DNA of 7,127 nt. It comes from Myxococcales bacterium (GTDB lineage Bacteria > Myxococcota_C > UBA6777). Within the stretch, counting starts at the first letter, position 1. Every line of letters starts with the position of its first letter. Below are positions 1 through 5,223 of this stretch, one piece after another. The notes under the pieces are model-generated. The model was not told the DNA's origin. It worked only from the letters and a program-made list of their open reading frames with translations, and did no database searches. A program made the translations under genes and the position numbers. The stretch lies in assembly GCA_027005175.1 (NCBI GenBank), contig JALTMC010000152.1, forward strand, positions 1 to 7,127. The letters run 5' to 3'.

Positions 1-47
1 CTCACGAATTGTAACCCCCCTTCAGAAGACTTATAGATAAAAAAAGG

Positions 48-3000
48 CTAATTCCCTTTCCAAAAGAGAGTATGAGGACGAGGGTCATTACCATCTGCCG
101 AAATCAAAGGTATATTGATACTTTGAAATTGATTCGCTCGTACAGCAGCCCCTGTTGCATAAAAAGATCCATTAATCACGGCTACCCCCTCACCAGACGC
201 ATAATTTGAGGAACCTCCAGTACGCCCCCAAATGAACTTCCCAGAGCTGTTGATTTTGAAAAGAAAAATCGATGGCCCCTTTATCACGGCAGGAGTTGGT
301 ATTGGAGTAATTGAACGATAAGACATCGTAGAAGAAAATTGCTCTCCTATCACATAAATATCGTTTTTTGAATCAATACCAATTCCTGTAGACCTTTCGG
401 TACTAGTCCCTCCAGTTGAATTCCCCCAAAGAATAGACCCACTACTGTTAAGTTTAGCAACATAAACATCAGAGCTACCTTGGGATCTTAGTGTTGAAGA
501 ACCTAGAGCAATTGTCTGAGAAAAAGACCCTGTGACATAGATATTGCTACCTGTATCACAGATAACTCCCTTACTTGTAGTCGATGGTCCAAATGTTTTA
601 ACCCAAATAAAAGCACCTGCAGGAGTAAGACGAGTAACAAATGAATCTTGGCTCCCTTTGGCTTTCATCGATAAAGACCCAAAAGTAACTGTATTTGCAA
701 AAGAACCTACTGCAAATACATTACCAAAGTTATCAAGGGCAACACTCTGCACACTTGACTCTGCTCCGGATCCTCCTATACTCTTCGCCCATAAAAAGGT
801 TCCGTTGGAGCGGAGCTTTGCCACAAATCCATCTGTGGAACCTTTTGCAATAAGTTGAGTGGAGCCAAATCGTGCAGTTCCACTAAAGATGCCGACGACG
901 TAAACATAGCTTCTAGCACTGTCCACCGCAATGGAGATCCCAACATCAGAACGACTTGCGTTACCGCCAGCCGACTTTGCCCAAAGGATGCTCCCACTAT
1001 TCGCTATTTTCACAACAAGAATGTCTCTCCCCCCTGCTGACGATATAGCCGAGTTGCCAAAAGTTGTAGATCCCTTAAAAAAACCTGTTGCGTATATATT
1101 TCCATTGCGATCAACTGCTATATCGAACCCCTCTGACTCAACATTTAACTCCCTTCGCCATTGCTGAACCCCAGCAAAGTTATACTTGCTGACAAACATA
1201 ACCTGACGATAAAGGGTTTGCTTCGTTGGATTTGGAACATGAAGCCAGCCGACAAGATAAACACCCTGGCGGTCAACGGCGATACCTGTCCCTCTATCAT
1301 CATAGGAACTGTTTATGAGTATACGTGCGGCTGTAGTGGAACAAACACCATTATCAACAGAACCATTGCAATCATTATCTTTCCCATCACAAATTTCTGT
1401 CGTTCGCTGAACCGTTTGGAGGCACTTCAGCTGCCCCCCACTACAAGAATACACGCTTCGAGAACAAGGCCCTACTTTTCCAGAAACCTTACATGATTGT
1501 CCCACTTGCTTTATTTGATCATCGACCTGGCCATTGCAATCATTGTCTTTCCCATCACAAATTTCTGTCGTTCGCTGAACCGTTTGTTTACAATTTTTCT
1601 TATTGTTCACACAAACCCATACACCAGTCTGACATTCTCCTTTTCTGGCCAATTCTTTACAAGGCCTTCCTAGTTCAACGATATTGTCAGGTGTACCATC
1701 ACAGTTGTTATCTTTTCCGTCACACACCTCAGTGACTGGCTGCAATGTCGCTTTGCAGACCTTCTTATTCTTCTCACAAGCCCATTTTCCGGCCTGACAG
1801 ATCCCTTTGCGAGCCTTGTCTATACAAGGTTTACCCAGGTCTGCAATATTATCGGGTGTGCCGTCACAATCGTTGTCTTTTCCGTCACAGGATTCGGTGG
1901 CTGGGCGGACCTCTCCTTTGCAAGCTTTCTCCCAGGTCTGATCTGCTTTGCAAGTTTGTATTCCTGCTTTGCAAATCCCTTTTCCTTCTGTAGTGGGGCT
2001 TCCACTGTAGCACTTTTGTGTTGCACCCACCTTGCACTTGCAATTTGCATCGATCTCATCAATGCTACCGTCACAGTCATTGTCCTTTCCATCCCCACAG
2101 ATTTCCGCTATGGGGACGCCTTTTTTGGCATTACATTCTGTGCCTGTTCCATCCTGCTTGCACACATACTTCCCCTGGGCTTTGCACACTCCCTTACCTA
2201 CCTCACAGTTTTTACCCAGAGCAGCAAAGCCATTGTCGATCGTGCCATCACAATCGTTGTCCTTTCCGTCGCAGGATTCGGTGGCTGGCTGGATCTGCCC
2301 CAAGCAGCTTCCCCATTGATATTTGTTGGTACAATATTGTTCTCCAGCCTTACAGAGTCCCTGACCCTCCGTACCTTTCGCTCCATCATAACACTTCTGC
2401 TTGTCTCCCGGTTTGCACTTACAATCAGGATGATCGTCTGTTTTACCGTTACAATCGTCATCTTTGCCATTGCACACTTCCTTCGCTGGACCAGCAGTTC
2501 CTACACACTTTCCAGACCAAGCCCCTGCAACACACACCTCAAGGCCTGTTCGACAAAGACCCTTACAAGAATAGCTGCCTTTCCCATCGGAGACACAACC
2601 ATTTGATCCTGAATAGCAGGGCTTTGTTTCACCACTTTTACAAACAGGTTGGGAAGTCTCTATGGAAGGTTTATCCTCTATGGGATCTTCGGTTGCATAC
2701 TCTTCTGATGCATCATTTGCCTCTTTGGAGACCATCTCCCCAGGTTGGAGCACCTCATTACGAGCTATTTTTTTCTCAGCTATAGCTTCGACCTTGGATT
2801 CTGTGGAGCTCTGATTTCCTGCAATACATGTAAATGTACCCGTGCATTTTTGTCCCGAATCACAATCACTATCCTGGAGGCACCTTTTACATTCCCCACC
2901 CACGCATTTTTTCTTGGGGTAGAAACAATCCTGATCCACTTTGCAAAGTTTACCGTCGGGAGGAGTGCAATGGGACAAAGAAAAAAGTATCCCAAAACAC

Positions 3001-3068
3001 AGAATCACACGCAGAAAAAAAGAAGGGAAAAGACTTTTTTGGAGAAAGTAAGAAGTAGAAAGGCTCAT
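48..3068 (-). CDS. Cys-rich MopE-repeat / SBBP beta-propeller lipoprotein
   Basis: Encodes about 1006 aa. The ATG at 3068 is preferred over the in-frame TTG at 3071 because AAGGAG lies 8 nt upstream of it. A basic N-terminus and hydrophobic stretch end in L-S-H-C, so Cys34 is the likely lipidation site; His at -1 is unusual. Residues 42-83 are Cys-rich (paired D-x-D-C motifs), followed by an acidic linker to about 140. Seven MopE-type motifs of the form E-x-C-D-G-K-D-N-D-C-D-G lie near 197-212, 265-280, 322-338, 392-407, 447-462, 502-517 and 558-573, separated by Cys-containing spacers. The Asp/Asn-rich loops resemble calcium-binding DxDxDG loops. Residues ~585-1006 are SBBP-like propeller blades: the G-I-A-V-D-x-x-G-N-x-Y-x-x-G signature recurs about seven times, with F-V-A-K-L and L-W-x-K-S strands. 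An exported, disulfide-rich surface protein is inferred; the ligand is unknown. Stop is TAG at 48-50. Confidence 0.92.
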   Translation of the reverse strand: MSLSTSYFLQKSLFPSFFLRVILCFGILFSLSHCTPPDGKLCKVDQDCFYPKKKCVGGECKRCLQDSDCDSGQKCTGTFTCIAGNQSSTESKVEAIAEKKIARNEVLQPGEMVSKEANDASEEYATEDPIEDKPSIETSQPVCKSGETKPCYSGSNGCVSDGKGSYSCKGLCRTGLEVCVAGAWSGKCVGTAGPAKEVCNGKDDDCNGKTDDHPDCKCKPGDKQKCYDGAKGTEGQGLCKAGEQYCTNKYQWGSCLGQIQPATESCDGKDNDCDGTIDNGFAALGKNCEVGKGVCKAQGKYVCKQDGTGTECNAKKGVPIAEICGDGKDNDCDGSIDEIDANCKCKVGATQKCYSGSPTTEGKGICKAGIQTCKADQTWEKACKGEVRPATESCDGKDNDCDGTPDNIADLGKPCIDKARKGICQAGKWACEKNKKVCKATLQPVTEVCDGKDNNCDGTPDNIVELGRPCKELARKGECQTGVWVCVNNKKNCKQTVQRTTEICDGKDNDCNGQVDDQIKQVGQSCKVSGKVGPCSRSVYSCSGGQLKCLQTVQRTTEICDGKDNDCNGSVDNGVCSTTAARILINSSYDDRGTGIAVDRQGVYLVGWLHVPNPTKQTLYRQVMFVSKYNFAGVQQWRRELNVESEGFDIAVDRNGNIYATGFFKGSTTFGNSAISSAGGRDILVVKIANSGSILWAKSAGGNASRSDVGISIAVDSARSYVYVVGIFSGTARFGSTQLIAKGSTDGFVAKLRSNGTFLWAKSIGGSGAESSVQSVALDNFGNVFAVGSFANTVTFGSLSMKAKGSQDSFVTRLTPAGAFIWVKTFGPSTTSKGVICDTGSNIYVTGSFSQTIALGSSTLRSQGSSDVYVAKLNSSGSILWGNSTGGTSTERSTGIGIDSKNDIYVIGEQFSSTMSYRSITPIPTPAVIKGPSIFLFKINSSGKFIWGRTGGSSNYASGEGVAVINGSFYATGAAVRANQFQSINIPLISADGNDPRPHTLFWKGN
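1363..1418 (-). repeat. 56-nt duplicated segment, copy 1 (inside lipoprotein gene)
   Basis: This 56-nt segment matches 1531-1586 with a single mismatch (A versus G in the CATT[A/G]TC part). It encodes the T-V-Q-R-T-T-E-I-C-D-G-K-D-N-D-C-N-G core of the last MopE motif. The copies are 168 bp (56 codons) apart, so the duplication keeps frame. Confidence 0.9.
1531..1586 (-). repeat. 56-nt duplicated segment, copy 2 (inside lipoprotein gene)
   Basis: Partner of 1363-1418, encoding the core of the sixth MopE motif. The other motifs in the gene share the protein pattern but are clearly more diverged in DNA. This pair therefore reflects a recent unit duplication or gene conversion. Confidence 0.9.
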
Positions 3069-3076
3069 CAATTACA

Positions 3077-3082
3077 CTCCTT
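3077..3082 (-). promoter_or_regulatory. Ribosome binding site of the lipoprotein gene
   Basis: On the minus strand AAGGAG lies 8 nt before the ATG at 3068 and 5 nt before the TTG at 3071. The 8-nt spacing and the better start codon favour the ATG, giving 1006 rather than 1007 residues. Confidence 0.8.
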
Positions 3083-3131
3083 ATCACCTATCTCAGTGGC
3101 TCATCAGTATTTATGGTTTTACTTTGCCTAT

Positions 3132-3158
3132 AGGTGCTTCAACTTGTAAGAAGCACCT
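3132..3158 (-). promoter_or_regulatory. 9-bp inverted repeat in the lipoprotein leader
   Basis: AGGTGCTTC and GAAGCACCT form a perfect 9-bp stem around a 9-nt loop. It lies between the predicted transcription start (~3177) and the ribosome binding site, about 50 nt upstream of the latter. No T-run follows on either strand, so it is not a convincing intrinsic terminator. It could be an mRNA-stabilising leader hairpin or an operator downstream of the start site; the sequence does not decide. Confidence 0.5.
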
Positions 3159-3184
3159 CTCAAATTGTTCTTCACATGGACCTT

Positions 3185-3212
3185 ATCATAGCAGGAGTTC
3201 ACTAAGTGTCAA
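3185..3212 (-). promoter_or_regulatory. Sigma70-type promoter for the lipoprotein gene
   Basis: Read on the minus strand, a perfect -35 box TTGACA (3207-3212) is followed after 16 nt by TATGAT (3185-3190), five of six matches to the -10 consensus. Transcription would begin near 3176-3178, leaving a leader of about 110 nt before the ATG at 3068. The leader contains the 9-bp hairpin at 3132-3158. This is the best promoter match I found in the window, and its orientation fits the gene. Confidence 0.7.
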
Positions 3213-3345
3213 TAATGTATTCCACAGAAGTGAACAACATCATCAGAAAATCACTTACTTTTGCCATTGAAGGTATCGTTCACGGACTCGAATAAGTCCT
3301 GTGCGCAGTTGCCTTCTCAATGAACAGACACATGATGCAACTTGG

Positions 3346-3470
3346 ACATTATGATGAAAACAAGATGGGCATAGCCATGAATTGTCTCCTTTTGTGTGCA
3401 AGTTTGCTCATCTCCCTCGTAGGGCTAAAACCCCACTCTGAGGAGGAAAACCCCGACTGAAGTCGGCTCA
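3346..3470 (+). repeat. 125-bp dispersed REP-like repeat, copy 1
   Basis: Aligns over its whole length with 4916-5040 in the same orientation, at roughly three quarters identity by eye. Shared blocks include CTCCTTTTGTGTGCAAG, GGGCTAAAACCCC and CCGACTGAAGTCGGCTCA. The 3' part holds two palindromes: GGGGCTAAAACCCC-like (here lacking one G) and CCGAC-TGAA-GTCGG. It abuts the downstream end of a decayed minus-strand gene remnant. No transposase is nearby, so it is best regarded as a non-autonomous repeat. Confidence 0.8.
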
Positions 3471-3660
3471 GGATTTTGTTTTTTCCTGAGGGACAAGTTT
3501 TTCCTGAAGGGCAGGCATTGTTACACTTGCCACAATACTTGGAGTTGCTGGCAGGAAGAATACACTGGTTCCCACAATAAAGCCTTTGAACTGTGAACTT
3601 CGCTACAAATACATCACCACTATCAGTAGAGGTCAAAGTTGTACTACCGTCGTCACTGCA
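3471..3660 (-). pseudogene. Remnant of a second propeller / Cys-motif protein
   Basis: On the minus strand the frame reads D-D-G-S-T-T-L-T-S-T-D-S-G-D-V-F-V-A-K-F, which matches the blade pattern of the large lipoprotein (compare S-T-D-G-F-V-A-K-L). It is followed by Y-C-G-N-Q-C and Y-C-G-K-C-N-N-A-C-P-S-G-K-T-C. The Y-C-G-x-C-x-x-x-C-x-x-G-x-x-C spacing is typical of short Cys modules in myxobacterial surface proteins. An in-frame TAA at 3682-3684 lies just upstream, no start or signal peptide is present, and after about 3475 the frame runs into the 125-bp repeat. It looks like the 3' end of a paralogous lipoprotein gene whose body is lost. A short expressed peptide is less likely because there is no ribosome binding site or good start. 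Confidence 0.6.
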
Positions 3661-3771
3661 AGAGAAAAATCTCGATGAAATTTAGAAACTTTATTTTAGA
3701 ATCTTTCTACTGTATATTGTTCCTTGTTCTATATCCACGAGATGCGCAACGAGATGCGGAATTTGGCCTGC

Positions 3772-3974
3772 GCACCTTGGAATGAATTCCAAGGCTCATG
3801 GTCTCCCAAGATAGTGGTGGGTAGAAGTCCCTGTCGGGACTGACTCTCTCTTTTTATCGATACTGTGACGGATGAACAACAGTATCATTGCATCATGATT
3901 TCAGAGTCCCGGCAGGGACTTATCCCTTTTCAATATCGTTCATGCCGTCAGCCTGAGAATTCATTCTCAGGTGC
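3772..3974. repeat. Nested inverted composite of REP-like palindromes
   Basis: Two copies of one module face each other. Each module has GCACCT, a palindrome centred on AATGAATT, GGCT, exactly 29 nt of poorly conserved spacer, then AGTCCC-4 nt-GGGACT. The left copy is 3772-3841 and the right copy, on the complementary strand, is 3905-3974. Outer hairpins are 3775-3794 and 3952-3971, each a 9-bp perfect stem. Inner hairpins are 3826-3841 and 3905-3920, each a 6-bp stem. The 63 nt between the modules contain another 8-bp hairpin (3859-3886). The arrangement resembles paired REP elements (BIME-like) or a small palindromic mobile element. No protein is encoded. Confidence 0.75.
3859..3886. repeat. 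Central 8-bp hairpin of the composite
   Basis: GATACTGT and ACAGTATC form a perfect 8-bp stem with a 12-nt loop, placed almost exactly midway between the two facing REP-like modules. It is not followed by a T-run. Confidence 0.55.
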
Positions 3975-4042
3975 TTGTTGCACAACTTCTGGGCATAGCA
4001 AGACAAAGATATTGTTGTATCAATCACAAATGGAGAAAAGTA

Positions 4043-4411
4043 ATGGCAATGAAAGAAACAGTTGGTTCCCTACGAGCTTATTTTGGTGTGGTGGGTTTGT
4101 TTAATTTCTACTCTGGCGTCATGCAATTTGGGCAAGCCAAAGGTAGTCTGTTCTTGCAGGTATTCAGTGTCGTGATGTTGGGATTGAGTGTGGCTTATCT
4201 TTTTTGTGCATTCAAGCTACCCGATTTGTTGGCCAACAACCTGACAATAGTGGAGACTATTATCTACATCACACTTGGGGTAAATGTGGGGATTGGCTTG
4301 TTGATCGTATTGGCTAGCGGCCAAATGGCTAGCATATCCAGACCGATCATCGCCATCGTCGTTGCCTTGTATCTACTTTCCAGCGTCCGGCGACTATCAC
4401 AAGAAGCTTGA
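4043..4411 (+). CDS. Small multi-pass membrane protein, family not recognised
   Basis: The predicted protein is 122 aa. I chose ATG at 4043 because GGAG at 4032-4035 lies 7 nt upstream. The in-frame ATG two codons later is possible, and the open frame back to 3971 would read through the adjacent palindromic repeat. Hydrophobic stretches near residues 12-29, 36-58, 69-92 and 100-114 suggest four transmembrane helices. Short loops contain Q-A-K-G, L-P-D-L-L-A-N-N and S-G-Q-M-A-S, and the C-terminus is basic (V-R-R-L). No catalytic motif or signal peptidase site is visible. The gene stands alone between repeat clusters and is separated from hemA by 812 bp, so a haem role is not supported. It resembles small inner-membrane proteins in general; I assign no function. 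Confidence 0.75.
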   Translation: MAMKETVGSLRAYFGVVGLFNFYSGVMQFGQAKGSLFLQVFSVVMLGLSVAYLFCAFKLPDLLANNLTIVETIIYITLGVNVGIGLLIVLASGQMASISRPIIAIVVALYLLSSVRRLSQEA

Positions 4412-4438
4412 ACACCTTGCAGAACCTTTCCACCGAAA

Positions 4439-4626
4439 CCGAATGATTCACGAACGTTCTGCTACGGCTTGCAAACCCCGGCATCTGGTGCGCCAGCCCG
4501 GTTCTTCGTCAGGTTTGTTTCGCCGTCTCGACGGTACGATGTGCCGCCTACGAGGGCGATCCTGTGCCTTCCTTATCTCTGCTCGGGCTTTCCGTCGCCT
4601 CGCGACGAACAGCGTGAATCATTCGG
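4439..4626. repeat. 188-bp element bounded by perfect 14-bp inverted repeats
   Basis: CCGAATGATTCACG (4439-4452) is perfectly inverted at 4613-4626. Just inside, GTTC (4455-4458) can pair with GAAC (4607-4610). The interior carries further short stems: CTGG-TGCG-CCAG (4485-4496), CCGTC-TC-GACGG (4523-4534) and CGTCGC-CTC-GCGACG (4593-4607). It begins 27 nt after the membrane-protein stop codon and appears GC-richer than its flanks. There is no obvious target-site duplication and no convincing ORF. A miniature inverted-repeat element or a large structured RNA are both possible. Confidence 0.6.
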
Positions 4627-4627
4627 G

Positions 4628-4927
4628 CGAACCAAGTCTCTGAACTTTCCCTACATAGATTGTGGGCTGCCGATTTCGACCACACATACTCTTCTCGTTG
4701 ACAACTCCCAAGACGAAACACCACCCGTCAAGCTCTCTCCTCTGGCCAAATGGGTTGAGGTTGTGGTACACAAGCGGCAGATGTGGGTCATGCACCCAAA
4801 CAAGCAACCTGACGCTCCGCCCAAAGCAAACTATCTTTCTAAAACAATATCAGGAAGTTACAATCTGCAAGGTGGGCTTTTTACAGTGTTTTGGGAAATC
4901 GGTAGTATCGCCATGACATCGTTATGA
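4628..4927 (+). other. Possible decayed reading frame
   Basis: One plus-strand frame stays open from inside the preceding inverted-repeat element to a TGA at 4925-4927. Residues such as P-Y-I-D-C-G-L-P, L-S-P-L-A-K-W-V-E-V-V-V-H-K and M-W-V-M-H-P-N-K look protein-like, and codon third positions do not appear random. No start codon with a ribosome binding site was found in this stretch, and the frame ends within copy 2 of the 125-bp repeat. I recognise no family. It may be the middle of a gene broken by repeats on both sides, or simply chance; a real intact gene is unlikely. Confidence 0.25.
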
Positions 4928-5040
4928 AAAGAAATGGACATAACCATAAATTGCCTCCTTTTGTGTGCAAGCTTACGCAGGTTCAGAGTGGGGCTAAAAC
5001 CCCCACACTCAGGAAGAAAAACCCGACTGAAGTCGGCTCA
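4916..5040 (+). repeat. 125-bp dispersed REP-like repeat, copy 2
   Basis: Direct-orientation partner of 3346-3470, with the same 125-bp length allowing small compensating indels. This copy preserves the first palindrome better (GTGGGGCTAAAACCCCCAC, 4988-5006) and has an identical CCGAC-TGAA-GTCGG hairpin (5023-5036). The two copies lie on either side of the small membrane-protein gene. Confidence 0.8.
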
Positions 5041-5100
5041 ATTCTTTGGTTTGCCCCGAAGGGTACGTTGTTCTGAGTGCCCCGAAGGGGTAGTTCCGAG

Positions 5101-5130
5101 ATCCTCAGAGTGGGGGTTCAGCCCCACGAA
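5101..5130 (-). repeat. Inverted partial copy of the GGGGCT hairpin
   Basis: On the minus strand this reads GTGGGGCTGAACCCCCAC followed by TCTGAGGAT, matching the first hairpin and its flank in the 125-bp repeat (TCTGAGGAG in copy 1, ACTCAGGAA in copy 2). It faces copy 2 at a distance of about 60 bp, giving a convergent REP pair. Between them two CCCCGAAGGG(G) hairpin cores occur (5055-5064 and 5080-5090). Confidence 0.6.
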
Positions 5131-5154
5131 TATACAGGAGATTACTTTTTAGGC

Positions 5155-5202
5155 TTTTTAGGCTTTTCAACTTTCTACTTTTTAGGCTTTTCAACTTTCT
5201 AC
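5155..5202 (+). repeat. 24-bp tandem repeat, two perfect copies, upstream of hemA
   Basis: Copies of TTTTTAGGC-TTTTCAACTTTCTAC occupy 5155-5178 and 5179-5202, preceded by a 9-nt partial copy (5146-5154). The array is very pyrimidine-rich and ends 21 nt before the hemA ATG, so it lies in the presumed hemA leader. The period is a multiple of three and the hemA frame happens to be open through it, but HemA homology starts downstream, so it is treated as non-coding. Confidence 0.85.
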
Positions 5203-5223
5203 TTTTCGGGTTTTCGATTTATT

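Noticed and set aside
1-47. A terminator after the lipoprotein stop codon (the minus strand has a T-run just past the TAG).
   Set aside because: No preceding GC-rich stem could be found, so a T-run alone is not enough.
1363-2470. Regularly spaced similar segments that could suggest a CRISPR or other direct-repeat array.
   Set aside because: They are the in-frame coding repeats of the MopE motifs; spacers are also coding and conserved in Cys pattern.
1956-2785. Long plus-strand open frames opposite the lipoprotein gene (up to about 255 codons).
   Set aside because: They are antisense shadows created by the repetitive Cys/Asp codons of the lipoprotein; they have no ribosome binding site and no recognisable domain.
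3471-3510. Possible extension of the 125-bp repeat homology past 3470, because both copies are followed by T-rich and CTGAAGGG-like sequence.
   Set aside because: In copy 1 this stretch is explained as coding remnant (P-S-G-K repeated), and similarity to 5041-5090 is too weak to extend the repeat.
3738-3758. CGAGATGCG occurring twice with a 12-nt period.
   Set aside because: A 9-nt duplication with no further copies or context is too short to interpret.
3826-3856. AGTCCC-TGTC-GGGACT followed about 14 nt later by TTTTT, as a possible intrinsic terminator.
   Set aside because: The T-run is too far from the short 6-bp stem, and no plus-strand gene lies upstream. The hairpin is better explained as part of the paired repeat module.
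3976-4042. A promoter for the 122-aa membrane-protein gene (TTGCAC and later AT-rich hexamers).
   Set aside because: No -35/-10 pair with acceptable spacing was found; the gene's promoter remains unidentified.
5077-5223. An in-frame upstream extension of hemA by 49 codons, including F-L-G-F-S-T-F-Y-F repeats.
   Set aside because: The extension translates REP-like hairpins and the 24-bp tandem repeat. The family N-terminus aligns at ATG 5224, and no ribosome binding site supports the upstream ATG.
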